Of a stretch of DNA of 64,000 nucleotides, positions 9,596 to 22,655 are shown piece by piece; positions within the stretch are counted from its first letter, which is position 1; every line of letters begins with the position of its first letter. The translations under genes and the position numbers were made by a program. Under the pieces are notes generated by a model that worked only from the letters and a program-made list of their open reading frames with translations, was not told the origin of the DNA and ran no database searches. Origin of the DNA: Ifrita kowaldi. Taxonomy: Eukaryota > Chordata > Aves > Passeriformes > Cinclosomatidae. Where the stretch lies: NCBI GenBank assembly GCA_013398055.1, contig VZRS01012069.1, positions 347,470-411,469 on the forward strand, written 5' to 3'.

Positions 9596-12500
9596 GCTGT
9601 TTTTGTAGAAGACTTACAGACATTTCCATTCTGACCATCTTGCAGCTAATAAGATTTTTCATTAAAAGCACAGAAGCTGATACAAATGAACATAATATCA
9701 CATTTAATACCTCTATTGTCAGCACCAATACATTGCAATGTTTGATAATTAATGACATTTCTCCAATTCTGACTCGTGCATAAAATATCTTCCCTCTTGA
9801 CTTGTGATGTGTGCTCCTGGCATGGCTGCTGCTGGCTGTGCCCAGCGAGCACAAACCCTGTGCTGGGCTGCAGGTGTGTTGGATGGCAGGGCTGAGGCTG
9901 CTGCACATTCCACCTGCAGCCTCAGTTACATCTAAGAATAAAAGGTGTCATTTGCTGCAGTGAGAGGTACCTGCAAACCCCCAGGCGCTGTTTAAATGAG
10001 CCCCTGTCGCTGCCCAGGAGATGCCTTCTCTCTGAGCATTCTCACATTTATCAATTGCTCCAGCAGCCAAATGGGCACAAAACCAGCTCCCAGCACGTGG
10101 AAGAGGTATTGAATCAGGAGCAGAGAGTGACAGGCATCACTTGCCAAATTTCCAGGTTAACAATAGGCCTAGGCAGCAGGACACACTTGTTTGACTCCCG
10201 TACCTGACTACAAGTAAGACACCACCCAGAACATGAAATAATGCAAACAAGGCTCAGCAGTAATTCTAGCCTTGCTGTTTCTCACTGCTGGATCACACAG
10301 TTCATACACAAATGCAATGATCAGGGACACACAGACCTGCCTCAGCTCCTCTAGAAGTTGACAGAAAGGCAGAATCTGATACATACCTGATACAAGACAT
10401 TCCAAATTGCTTTAAATATCTAAGTATGAGAAAATGGTTCTATATTCACTATTTTTAAGACAGGATCACATAATTTTACTTTCCTCTGGAAACACACCTT
10501 TTTTCCTTAATTTTCCCTTTCATTTCTAAAGCTGTCCTCTCTTTGCTAAAGCTATTTTTTAAAACATTCTCTATTTCATGACTGTCAAAGTAGTCTTTCC
10601 ATGCCAGATACATGGCAAAGTTACATATTCTTCAACTCAAAACAATTTACATGAATATTCATAAACTACCTGATGGCAGAATTGGCCCTGAGATTTAAAC
10701 CCATAGAGCTCACAGAAACAAATGTTACCCTCTTTCCTTTGTCAGAGATCCCTTGCATCATGCTTAGAAATTATACTTTTATGCAGTTGTCAAGAAAATG
10801 CAAAACCAATGCATGGAACATTGTATGTTCTGTTTATTAAAGAAGAGTGTCTGTGATGATAACCAATATTCAGCCAGACTAGGATGCTGCCAGTGTCAGT
10901 TTGTGATTTACTAGAAATTATTGATTTCAATTCTTGGTTTCCCAGGGCTACTGAGCATATCCTGTCACATAAATATGCATCCGTTTGCTAGAGGCTGCAG
11001 CCTTCTGTAGAAATGTGTGGTGTCTCAACTAGTGTCAGATTTCGTGAGCCAAAAAATAAAGCTTTACTTCCCTTCAGTACAGGAATGGAGAAAAGCTATT
11101 AAGATACATTTCTATGTCCAATAAAATGTCAACAAAACTGTGGCACCCATCCAGAACTGTACATTTTGTTATTCAAATTAATAAGGTGGCACAGACCTGA
11201 GAAATTGCACTACCCCACCCTCCCTGTCCCCCAAAGGAAAGTACGAGACCAGTAACCTCAAACTTCTCATATAACTCAAGAAACAGCTTGAACTTAACTA
11301 CTTTTAGGTACATAAAAGTTACAAGTCAGTTACACAACATGCAAGAACAAAAGGATGATGAGTATAGTTACTCTTTGTACATTAGGGCCAAGAGCGGTAG
11401 TCGAATTGCCAGCACTTGTAAAAGGCAGAAAGGAGAATACCCCTGGGAGCCCCTGGGAGTTCCAGCATGTGTCCTCTCAGACTGTCCCCCTCCCAGGACC
11501 CTCTGTTCTCCTGCCCACCTTCTGCTCCTGGTCACCCAACACATTCCTGCACAGCGTTTCTTTCATTCGGCCCTACTACTCCTTAAGAGTTTCTCTTGGT
11601 CCTTCTGCTGTGCTCACACCTCTAATCCCAGCTATCTGCTCTGCTGTCTTCCCTTTCCCAAGGGAAATACTCCAGGATGGAGACAAGTCTGTCTCTCACC
11701 TACTGCTGGAGCTGCCAGGATGTGCCACGGGGTACCATGGCATTTGTGGAATTTGGTGAAAGATGCTGACAATTCTGCTGCATGCAGGATTTGGTCCATA
11801 CCCATCTCAGTGTTCAGAGAAGGGATTTGGTTGTATATTTTTCTCCAAAAAACCTCCCTGTTTTACCATCACTTTTCTCAAGTCAGTTGCATGCCCTAAT
11901 GAGTTCTGTGTTTACAAAAATACAAAATGTTCAGGGACAACAGTGGTGGCAGAAATGACAGAATCAACGGGATAGCGTTTTCTTTTCTCTTCTCACTTGT
12001 CAATGTACAGTGCAGAACAGATTCAGTTTGGGAACAACAGGACAGGGCACAGCCCTCATAGGACCAGCCAGTGTCACCTTTGCAGGTAAAGACTGCGAGA
12101 GGCACATGAATCAGCTTTGCTCCCTCCCTGCTGCTGTGGCTGGTGCAGCTGGGACAGGGAAAGCACTTCCCTCTCAGAGAGGTGATGGCGATTCCTGCTT
12201 TGCTATTTGGAGCAGCATCACCTGCAGGTTACACATTACATTGAGGGAAGTTGGGTTTTGCCATGGGAGGATGGAAAACGTGGGAAGCAGCTCCCAGTCG
12301 TGGGGTATGTTGCCTGGCTGATGCCTATTTCACACAGACACAACAACCCCACAGAGCCACAGTGATCACCACACCGCGAAGGAAGGAGCCTGCTCATTCG
12401 GGGACAATTTTCAACTGGCTTGGAAGTGAACCCCTGAATTCCTTTTGAGCACTCTGGCTCTTCATAAAGTATTTGAAAACAACTTATTGCCAGGTTATGG

Positions 12501-13947
12501 TGAGATCATCTTGCTCCTGCAGGAAAAAGAAAGCAGAGAGAAAAGGAAGCACTGCAACTTCCCAAGCCACTTCAGCACTAAGAGTAGTATGATCCCAAAT
12601 CAATGCAGAGGGGCTGACAGCAACAATAAGTGTTAACTGCTGCACTGAAGGGGCTGTTTAACCTGGCTAAAAAAAGTTATTTCTGCCACAGCTATTTGGA
12701 AAAAAACATTGGCAATTAAATTAATTCAAGCATATCCTCTCTTTTCATGGGAAAAATGCGGAAAAAATCCAGGCAGAGAATGAATGGCATCTAGATTAAT
12801 GAGAAACTGCTCAAGAAGAGAAAAATAATGGTTTTCTAAAGTATATTCATATTACATTCTGTGGTAGCACCATATGCTAGTTTCCTAGATGCTGGTAATC
12901 CTGATGTATTTTTATCTTGGCTAGTACCAAGGAGGGAGCTGTACAAGGCCAAGTTCTTCCCACATATCCATGTTGAAAGCAGTTTACCTTCGCTCTGCGT
13001 TGTGAATGTGAACCAAGACAGCCATGCAACTGCTTCAGAGCACGCCTTTATTTTCTGGCTGTATCTCACTGGCTTTTAAATATCATCATACTGCATCTCT
13101 TGAGTCTTTCATGAAGCTTCTTTTTCAATGATAGAGCCTGGAAATGTTGGACTTAGAAATCACAAACCTCTACTGCTTCAATTTAAGGGTCAGATTCACT
13201 AATTAGATGCAGCAGGAGACTATAAATTGTTCACGTTCCAGACAGAGGAGAACAATAAAAAGCCATTCTGTGTTAGTGGGGGTGTATTAACATATATGTA
13301 GGACTTCATTCTTCTCCAAGTTGATCAAATATTCCTTAATCAGTCCTTAGAAATCTCTTCTGAAGATGGTGGCATTCTTCCATCATTAGGGAAAACCAGC
13401 TCTGACTGTACTAGAAAAAAGAACCACCAAAATTAACGTTGTTTAATTGGATAGATTTGAAATATCTATAGCACAGGTGACCCCAACCTTAGCCTGCTGC
13501 TGAATTCTTGTACTCCTTCCCCCGTATGCAGCAGCCATCCTACTCTACTCCAGCTGCATTGTACCCTAGACACTGAACCACAGATCTTGATACAATTGCT
13601 GGTGCAGTGATTCTGAGGCTTTTGGGGAGTCAGCAGTCCAAGGATGAAAGCAATCACACATGCAAAATTCACAGTATTTTGCAGGTTTTTGAAAGATGCT
13701 GGTATGAACATGTATCACAGTTTCCACTGCGGCCATGGGGAAGTGTTTTCAAGACAGCAGGACTGAAGCCAGTCCTAAAGTCAGCACAGAGCTCGGAGCA
13801 GTTTTCTCAGCTGGGGCTCACCTGATACAGAACAGCCTGAAAAGGTGGGGCAAGAGGCAAGTGCAACTTTGAGTGTAATGCCTAGGAGGGAAGCAAGCCA
13901 TGGTATGTCCCAGCAAAGCATGGAGAGCCAAACAGTAAGTCATCCAC
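9596..13947. other. Gene-free interval
   Basis: No recognisable gene. The longest open frame, at 11288-11899 on the plus strand, has no known domain and overlaps another frame of similar length, as expected by chance. Isolated donor-like strings such as cag/gtaaag near 12086 have no matching exon. Confidence 0.55.
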
Positions 13948-13993
13948 AAAAAAAAAAAAAAAAAAAAAANAAAAAAAAAAAAAAAAAAAAAAA
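13948..13993. repeat. Poly(A) tract with one undetermined base
   Basis: About 45 adenines in a row are interrupted only by one N at 13970. A tract of this length may be the tail of a retroposed sequence, but nothing recognisable precedes it and I see no clear flanking duplication. The N shows that its true length was not resolved. Confidence 0.95.
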
Positions 13994-16900
13994 TAGAGAT
14001 TTGCCTCAGTCAGTTAGGGATTCCAGCAGGAAAATCCAAGTGTTCCCGTCTAGTTAGCAATTCATGCTATGCTCATCAGCACGGTATGTGACTCCCTGTG
14101 ACCACACTGCCTCTTGGTAACTTTTAGCCACTCTAAAGATAGGTGTGGTAGCACTTGGGAGTCACTCTGGAAACCAGGAATACACGTTTGGGAGGCATCG
14201 TTTATAATTGACATGGCTGAGCTGCAGCTCTGCCTCAGGCAGAAGGTAGACTCTGTCTCGCTGGGGGTGGTGAAATGAAATCTCTTAGCACAGAAGCAAC
14301 ACAGAGCTGCTCAGAAGCCTGCAGGAAGGGGCTGGCACCTGGGCTTGCACAGAACCTCCTTGCAAAGCAACTGGAGGGAATTTTTTTCCCCAAGTAAGGA
14401 AACTCTGCGGAGGATGTTGTTGCCGAAGTCACCAGTGAAGTTGTAGGGAAATTGAAATCATGAGCTACAGGAATCTTTCTGCATTTTGGCAAGATTTGAA
14501 TCCACAGCTGTTTATAAAAATGTAATTAGTGGCCTGTCAAGCACTTTGAAGACGTTCTGAGTGCTAGAAAATTGTGATAAACTTATCTTTCTGTGCCTCT
14601 GTGTCTTGTGAGCGATTATTCAATCAGTGGGTTGTTGACTGGAAGACTCAGCCAAACAGTGATCAGGCTTCTAAACTATTCAATTACCTCTAATGAAGAA
14701 GGATCAGAGAAACAACCCTTAAACACCTTAAACAGAGCAGCAGTATTAACACACCAAATGACTCTCAGGAGAAACCTCCAGACACTTGCCAAGGTTGGCT
14801 TCGGAGCCAACTGTGATACAAATGCATAAAATATTAGTTCCTTAATGGTTGTGAAGTGTTGCTCTTTAAAGGTTACTGTCTTCCTGTCCAGACAAGGCTG
14901 CAGTGGAATGATGAATGAAGCAATCCATAAATCTGAGGTATTCAAGCACCTGCAACTCCCATTGGGGTCAACAGGAATTTTGGATTACTGGGATTTGGCC
15001 AGCAAAACCCGACTCTGCATGAGATTAAGAATCCCCAGGGCTATTGGCCTCCTCAGCCCCAGTGTTTACCTGATGAAGTACTCGGAATGACTGCTCCAAA
15101 AATGCTGGTTATTTGGATGCATGTTTGTGATGGGAGACGATCTCTAAAGCACAGGGACCAGGTCTGTGCCAGAGAGGCTGCTTGGAAGTGGAACTGGGAA
15201 GAAGTCTCTCTGTGGCTGACAGAGAAGCACAGAGATCCCTGCAAAAACTGCAAGACAGGATTCTGCTTCTGAGGGAATTTCTCTCTCTTCTCCATTACAA
15301 GTCTCACCATATACAAAGAGCTGACTTGTTATTGGAGCTCAAAGGAATGAATGAGCTCAAAAGAATGTGACGAGGAGAGAATGCTACAATTCCACTGGGA
15401 AGAGCTACTTCTTTTTCTTTAACTTTTCCGTTCAGTTAATATTTCACTGTGGCCTTGGAGCGCAGTCTCATCGGAATGCCTCTGCCCTGCTGCAGCACCG
15501 GACAGTCGGCTGGAGCATAAACACTGCACCTGCCTGGAGCTGTCTAGAAGCGTTGTGTGTGTCTGCATTTTTGAAAGTATCTCACGGTTTTGTTTCCTGT
15601 GAATGTGCATTCAGCCCTGCACACTCGTGAAATGCTTAGCTGGGTTTGGGAGCGTGTTCATAGCGGGCCGCAGTGGGGGGATGGGGCAGGGGAAGAAAGA
15701 GGGGCTGTAAGGCAGCTTGAGAACTGATACCATGCTAGTGTGAAACTTCTTTGTGAAGGGAACAACACTGCTAGGTTTTGGCTTAAAGATTCTCAAACAC
15801 TCCAGCAGCTTTAGAAACTTGAACGTGTCCTAGGCTCAGCTGTGTGCAGACACAATGCTGGAGAGGAGTCCCCATTTAAAATGGTGCCAAGGGCACCGAT
15901 AGCTTCTGAAATTCCAGGATCAGGCCCTAAAAATAACAACACATTTGACCCAACATAGCCAGCAGAGACAGAGGAGATGATAGGCTGCACAGCATAGTTC
16001 TAAGCCAGCTTTCCTAAACTGCAAACCCATTAAATATTTAGGTGGCCATATGCAAATCATTTAAATTCTGTTTCTCAGAAGCACACCATGGTGTACAGAT
16101 GTGCTTTGTGCTGAGATCCTCATCCTAAGCTTTCAGCAACTATTTATTTTAAACCAGTAAAGGACTTAATTAATGGCTAATTGTGAGCTACCTTTTTTTT
16201 AAGGGTATTTATTTATGAGGGAGGAGGGGGAGGAAGCAGAAATGCAAAGACCTGAGTTTCTGTCAGAGCAAACTCACAGAGAAGAAAACACACTTTTGTG
16301 ACTGTACCAAAGAAAACCCCAGGATTGCTCAGATATTTTCAACCCCCTCCACGGGTACCAATTTGCTAATTCAACAAATAAACAGCCCTTTATGTAGGAG
16401 CTGTCTCGTGGACACTGTGAACACTTTAGAGACTAGGGCCCCAGATCTTCTTTTCTTAATGTCACTGTGAATTTGCTTGTGGAAGTGTATGACACCATGC
16501 GCGGAGCCGAACAGCTGAGCTCATGCTTCAGGCATTCTCCCAGGACCGGGGGGGAGGGGGCTCTCCGCCAGCCCTCGGCCGCCTCTCCCCTCACATTTAC
16601 ACACACACAAATCATGTTATCATAGTGAAAATATGTAAGAATTCCAGGAAGCAGAGGAAGTTTGTGTGTTGACCTTAATTTATTTTTTTCCAGAGGAAGA
16701 TCACTCTGAATGTTAAAAGGACGATGGACGCTAGCTAAATTCATTTGCAGATTTTTAAATTTTCATTGCAACTCTTCCTTCTGCTGTATTTTGTCTTCTA
16801 GGATTAATGCTGTTTGTATTTTATCTCATGTGGCTTTTTTGACTGAGAGAAGTGAAATCACTTGGTGAGAGGTCTACAGGACCTATTCGGACTCTAAAAA

Positions 16901-18937
16901 CAATTGGTAAAGGAGGTCCCAGTGCATTCTGGTTCCTATTTTCCATTACAGTACAGTAAAATTGGGTGAGACTGTTTCTGGAGGGGAGGGAAGGGAAGGG
17001 TGGATGAAAGAGTGGGCTAACACATTAGGCTTTGGCACATGGAGGCCTGGGTTTATTTTGCTTTACAGTTCTGGGCTGGAACTCTTGAAATGCTGATCAG
17101 TTTGGCCCCAAACTCAATTGCACTTCTAAAAACACACTTAACTTTAAACCTGCAAATGCCTGTGGAAGACTGTGGGACCTCAGAAGTTGCCGGACTGGGA
17201 AGTGCAGTGACCTGCACTGGCTGGTGCACAGCATCTTGCAACATCCAGCAATTCCTCTCTCCATATTCTGTGGACAATGTGGTCACACAGAGACTTGCAA
17301 AATGGCAAGTAAAGATACCCCATACCTCTTAACTGGCCAACAAGGAACCCAAGCACGGAAAATATTTCTGTTTCATTGCAGGGGTCAGTTGTCCCTCAGC
17401 TTGGCAGCCTCCATGAGGAACACCAGCCCTGTGCCCCCAGCACACCTGAGCCTGGTGGTTGTTCCTGAGGAACCCCACACCCTGCTGTGTGCTAGGGCTC
17501 TTCAGGTTTTGTAAAATTTGCTTTGACCAGCATGTTTAACTTGTAATATGACTGGGCATTAATCCTGGACACATATTGAAGAGTTTGGTTTGAGAATTTT
17601 TTAGATTGCTTAAGATTTCTTTGCAAACTATTTCATTCCTTATGTTTCTCTTTTGCAGACTTAAGCTCGAAGCCTGATTCAATTTTAAATGAGCAAGCCT
17701 GTTCTTCTAGCTAGCAGGCAGCCTGTGATGCATATTTGGGCCAGGCATCCCCACCCAACAGCTCTGCTCAAACAAGTAGGGCCATCACAGCAAAATCTCC
17801 TGGGCAGCCCAGTGTCGGCAGCCTCCCTGAAATCAAGGGATATGTCACTGAGGCTGTCAGTGTAGAACTTGTCCCACAGAATTTATTGCTCTATTCAAGT
17901 TTTTCTTTATTCTTTTCTACAGGTTTTCTGAATGCACTTCTTTCTCTCTCTCTTCGCTTGCCCCCCATTTTATTCTCTTGTCACATATTTCAAATGCACA
18001 CCTGCCTTCCCTGCCACAACTCTGGAGGGCTCAGGCAGAAGGTGGCAGGAAAAGTGGTATTTGAATTATATTTTGGTTTTCAGACTATTCAGACATAGAA
18101 GTAGGCAATGCAAGCCTGCTACTTTGCATGTTGTGGTGCTGAGACTTTTTTCTTTTTAAGCATACAATCCCCACCAGCTGCAGCCTAGATTTACACCATG
18201 GGGAAGAACACAGTAGAACCAGATTGGAGATTAATCAAAGCAAATTCTGGCCCGCTGTTACATGTGTCTCAAAGATTTAAAAAGTAAAAATAAAAAACGA
18301 GGAGGTTTTGCCTCGGTAATAAACATTACAACAAAAAGGCACAACTTTCCCAAATATGCTGTGAAGAGAAGACAGATGCCTTCTAAGGCTTCTTGGTGTC
18401 TCTGGCCATGGCTGTGGATTCGTGGCTGTGCGCTGCCAAAACGGAGGCTGCTGGGGCTGCCCGAGCCTGCTCCAGGCACACGGAGTGTCTGACCCCCCCA
18501 CTGGGGCCGTGCCAGCAGGGTCCAGCATTCCTGGCTCCAGCACATGCTGAAAACATCCAGAACATTCTGGGGTGTCCGAGGCAGACCACAGAGCCCAGCT
18601 CACCTGCCTCCCGGTCACTGGGAAAATTAATGATCCAGAGGTTTTGGTCTAAGTTAACCACGCTGCCCAGGAGAGAGCCAAAAAAACCCCCGGGATCTTT
18701 GCTACACAGAAATCCCTTCTAGCCACTTGTTTGTTACTCTAAATTGTACTGCTTGTGAATAACAAGTAAAAAGTCACATACAATGATAAATTAGCAGTTA
18801 TCTTGAAAAGTGAGATATTCTTCAGCTTTTAAGGGTATTTTTATTCTACAGGGATTACAATCAGGTGAAAGTTTTTAGTTAGCAATCAGCAGAGTAACAC
18901 TGCTAGTCTTCATTAAGAACATCTACTTAAACTTCTG
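13994..18937. other. Gene-free interval
   Basis: No coding exon, RNA gene or transposon that I can name. A purine-rich run (gggagggaagggaaggg) lies near 16984. Open frames are short or overlapping, and none shows a family signature. Confidence 0.55.
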
Positions 18938-19020
18938 GGCTACCATCCTCGATTGGCATAAACTATCATAGCTCCATTTAAGTTAATGCAGCTCTACTTA
19001 GCTGCATCTTCTGGGGAGCC
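18938..19020. mobile_element. Decayed palindromic DNA-transposon relic
   Basis: The segment reads gggctaccatcctcgattgg...gctccatttaagttaatgc...gctgcatcttctggggagcc. The centre resembles the 'agctccattgaagtcaatgg' core and the ends resemble the 'cagatcctcagctgg' arms that I recall from palindromic sauropsid elements. The inverted arms are only weakly preserved. It is non-coding. Confidence 0.5.
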
Positions 19021-19320
19021 AGCTTTTGCCTTCTTGAGAAGAGAAAAAAGAAAAAACCAAAGAATTAGTAGGGTGAATATTTTCTATTTTTGAAAAATAT
19101 ATTCACAGGTGGCACAGGTAAATCATTGTATTTAGATGTAAGAACTGAGAAGATACCAGAACTTGTGAAAACCATCTGTATCTAGAAGAAGGAAATGTTC
19201 CCATCCTTACTGGCCTGTATGAGATATTTTAAAGACATCACAAATGGTTTGAAGTATCTTTCTCAGCAAAGACTTGGCTGAATTGGCCCATGTGTGTAAT
19301 CAGGGCAGGGTTATACAGTA

Positions 19321-19423
19321 AGGCCCCGATTCAGCAAAGTGCTGGAGCACACCTTCAGCTTTTAGTGCATGAGTGGCTTCATTGAAGTCCTTAGTAATTA
19401 CATGTTTTGCTGAATCAGGACCT
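19321..19423. mobile_element. Palindromic DNA-transposon relic with clear inverted ends
   Basis: The left end aggccccgattcagcaaag pairs with the right end ttttgctgaatcaggacct as a terminal inverted repeat, with a 'cattgaagtcctta' centre. This is the best preserved of the palindromic relics in the window. The pattern (gattcagcaaagtgctggagc at the left, tgctgaatcagg at the right) matches small non-autonomous DNA elements recalled from birds, turtles and crocodilians. It is about 100 bp with no coding capacity. The exact family needs a library match. Confidence 0.75.
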
Positions 19424-20150
19424 GAATTTATTTGGGGCAGGAGGACCTTAATATCTTCCAAGGAATTATACTTATTAAAGGGGACAGTCTATAAATTAGT
19501 GTTTAAGTTAAAATCAATTTCTAGATAATACATATCCCTAAAAGACAGAATGTTAGTTTGTATGAGCTTTGTAACAAAACTTTAATTAAACCCTTTTTAA
19601 ATAAAACCTGTCGTACATTATACTGCTAATTGACTTGACCTGGTACAAAGAGGACTCTGCCAGCTAGAGGAGACTAAAGGAGATTATTCTGTCTGGTGCT
19701 GCAGTGATTGTGTGTTAATAAAATTTATTTCTGCAGTCTTGCCCAACTCCCTATTGTGTATTCAAGAAATGTGTGGGCTCGAAGCCAGTCATCACAAAGC
19801 AAAAAGTAATAAAACCTCAAAAGCTGACTTTTTCTACCTCATTCTGCTGCTTTGCTGTAGCGCAAAGTACATGGTACAGTCTGCTTGCATGTGCATCTCA
19901 GAGTTCTCTTTTTAAATTATTTTAATTTATTTTTTCAATTATGTTAAACTCTGCACCTTATTAATGTGAGCACAGTAACAAGCGAAGGACAATTAAAGGA
20001 TCCAAAAAGCTCGGTGTTGAAATAGTCTGGGTGTGGCAATTATATTTTATTGCCACTACACTGATTACATACAATATAACACATCTAGCAATTAGAGAAA
20101 CATGTTAATCCTCCTGGCCCAGACCTATTTCACACAGAATTCATTTCAAT

Positions 20151-20259
20151 GGGCCAAATTCTTCCTTTACCCTCATGGAAGTAAATCTGAAATAGCTTCT
20201 TGCCAATCAGTAGAATCATTTGGATTGACATTCACGTAAATGACAGCAAAATACGACCC
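20151..20259. mobile_element. Palindromic DNA-transposon relic
   Basis: The left end gggccaaattcttcctttac and the right end gtaaatgacagcaaaatacgaccc form imperfect inverted repeats, and the interior has diverged. The terminal gggccaaattct is typical of the palindromic element group recalled from sauropsid genomes. It is one of three such relics within 1.4 kb. Confidence 0.6.
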
Positions 20260-21199
20260 ACTGACTTCACAGAGTTATTCCTGATAGATGCTGGGTGCAA
20301 TCAAAAAAAAGTAATCACAAGAACTTATGCACAAAATACATGGAATAAACAGGAGGACTTGGAAGTTTTAATACGTGCTTAAAATTATGAATTAATTGGC
20401 ACAAGAAACTTGTTGGGATAATTCACATGACTAGAATATTAATATATCTAGTGGAGCTCATTCAGGGAGAAGGATGAAATGCTGTCCACAGACACATCCA
20501 TCCCACAGTGTAAAACACGGGAAGAGATAACCAGTTGAAAATCCCTAGCTAATAATAACAGAGGGAGTGAACACAGGTGCTGTCACGATGGGGGGGTTGG
20601 GGTGTACAGAGTAAAGCCACAAAGAACAGATGGACAGAGCTCCTTCTTTTGGAGGGCAACAAGATGAATCATACACACATCCAGGCCACTGGGCTTGGAG
20701 ATGATGGAGGCACATGGCAGGAGGCTGATGGAGATGCCTGCTGGGACATAGGGATCACAGGACAAACTCCATGCTGCCAGTGTCCTGCAGGAGACAAGGC
20801 TGAGAAGCAACTGAAGGGAATGCTCTTTACTCTTCATTTTAAGAGTCAGGAGAAACAGGTTTAAAAAATAAGCAAACAGAATGCAATTTGGTGACAGTCG
20901 TCATGGAATAGGAAAACCCACTGTTCCTGGAAGGCAAAATGAATAGCAAATAGAAGCAATAGACTTGAGAAAAGCCAGATTAAATAAACTCAGAGAATTT
21001 TAAGTATTATTTCATGGGGAATGCACTCAGAGTAGCTGATAGTTCCTTAAAATAGTTCTATTAACAGCATGAGTACAAATTATCCCAAAGCAGCAAAACC
21101 ATTTGAAGTGTTGCAAGAAACCACCTTAGCTAAATCATGGACTCCGCTCTGACCTCAAACACCAGGAGGGCAGAGAAAGTTGAACCTAGGTCAGATTGC
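20260..21199. other. Interval without a clear feature
   Basis: No gene is recognised. The right part may be a further, unrecognisable 5' portion of the old CR1 that begins near 21200. Confidence 0.5.
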
Positions 21200-22655
21200 T
21201 GAAGACCAGGATGAAAGAAAAGAGAGAGTGTAGGGCCCAAATCATGGAGGTCAAGTGAGAACACATTGGTGCAGAAAGGACAACAAGAAAACAGGATGCA
21301 ATCATACTTCATAAGGAGAGGAAGATGAGGAAAATGTGTTGGCCTGCTATTGAACAAGGCAGGGAAAGTTATTGACAGGTGATGCTGAAGAGGCTGAGGG
21401 CTTGAAGGTTGTTCTTCTGCAATCTTTACCAAAAAGGTCAAATGAGGTTAGGCAGGAAACACCAATAGTGACAAAGAGGTAGAAACACAAGCGAAATCAG
21501 GGAAAAAACAGATTAAATAGTGCTTAGATAAATCAGATCTTTCAAATTGGTTGGGTCAGATACAATTCATCTTAAAGTATCCTACTGGACTACCCAGAGC
21601 AATCTCAGGGCCATGAGTGGTTTTCTTGGAGATCTTAGGGGATATGGGTGAATATCCAGAAGACAGAAAAATAGCAGACAGTGTGTTTCCTTACAGGGAG
21701 AGAAAAGATTGTAATGGGGAATTAAAGAGCAGTGAGTGAAGGTCAGTTTTCGGAAAAATACGGAAACAATCACATTATTTGTAACCGCTCAGGAAATAAC
21801 AAGGAGATGAGTAACAGCTAGCATGGCTTTGTCAAAAACATAGATTTGTTAAACCAATTTAATTTCCTTCTGTGGGAATTGAGGAGAAGCAACAGATAAA
21901 TCTCAACTTTATTAAAGCTTTCCAGGATCAGCCTCCTCATGGTCATGAGTGAGCTAGGAAAAATACAGTCTCCCTCCACCTACAAAATTCTCTCTCAAAC
22001 TGGAAGTATGTTAAATACATTTCTGTAGGCATCTGCCCTGGATTTGCTTCTGTGAAATACTTCTACTCCAGTTTTGTGTGTTAGATCAGAATGACTTCAT
22101 TTCTGCAAACTGTAAAAGTGAGAAGGGCTGCACAGGTGATATCAGGCCATTCTGAGGGTGTTTGCTTAGAATACAATGTGATTTTTCACAGGAAGGAGCA
22201 GGGTAGGCAGTGTGGGGCAAGTCCTTTCATGTTTAAAGAAGACACCAAACAGAAAAGATCTAGCAGAGAGCACTGAGAGTAGCCAGAAGCCCAGCAAACA
22301 TAAGCTACAAGGAGAACTGGGAGGAAGGCTCTCGTATAGTCTGCAGAAAAGGCTGAGGGGGACTACATGTGTAATATCCATATGCACTTAAAAAAGGAAA
22401 GGAGTAAGTAGTCTTCCATATCCAGTGTGGATAGGGTACGAAGTATTGGGTTAAACAGGAGCACAGGAAATTTAGGTTAAACATTAGGAAACACTTGGTA
22501 ATAATATGGCTACTTAAGCACTGGAAAAGATCGCCTGGGGAGGTCACAGAGCCTCCCTCCTTGGAAGGTTTCAAGAGTATGCAAGATGTACATTATCAGA
22601 AATTATGCTTTTAAAGTTGTGTCAGACTTAGACGACCTCTAAAAACTCACTTCCC
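21200..22655 (+). mobile_element. Long, very old CR1-like LINE copy
   Basis: Scattered blocks keep the order of a CR1 element. A segment near 21280-21430 resembles the open-reading-frame part (aacaagaaaacaggatgc, gatgctgaagaggctgaggg, cttctgcaatctttaccaaa). Near 21820-21960 lies 'agcatggctttgtcaaaaac', then 'aaaccaatttaatttccttc', then a reverse-transcriptase-like stretch. Near 22350-22640 is a 3' region with aggctgagggggactac, aggaaatttaggttaaac, attaggaaacacttggt, cctccctccttggaaggttt and tagacgacctctaaa. Every block carries many substitutions and indels, and no open frame survives. It is much older than the CR1 ends near 8.3 and 9.4 kb. Boundaries are approximate, especially on the left. 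Confidence 0.7.

Noticed and set aside
11288..11899. 203-codon open frame on the plus strand
   Set aside because: Overlaps another frame of 134 codons in a different register and shows no domain or repeat.
13845..14057. Open frame with a lysine run
   Set aside because: The lysines are the poly(A) tract and the frame crosses an N.
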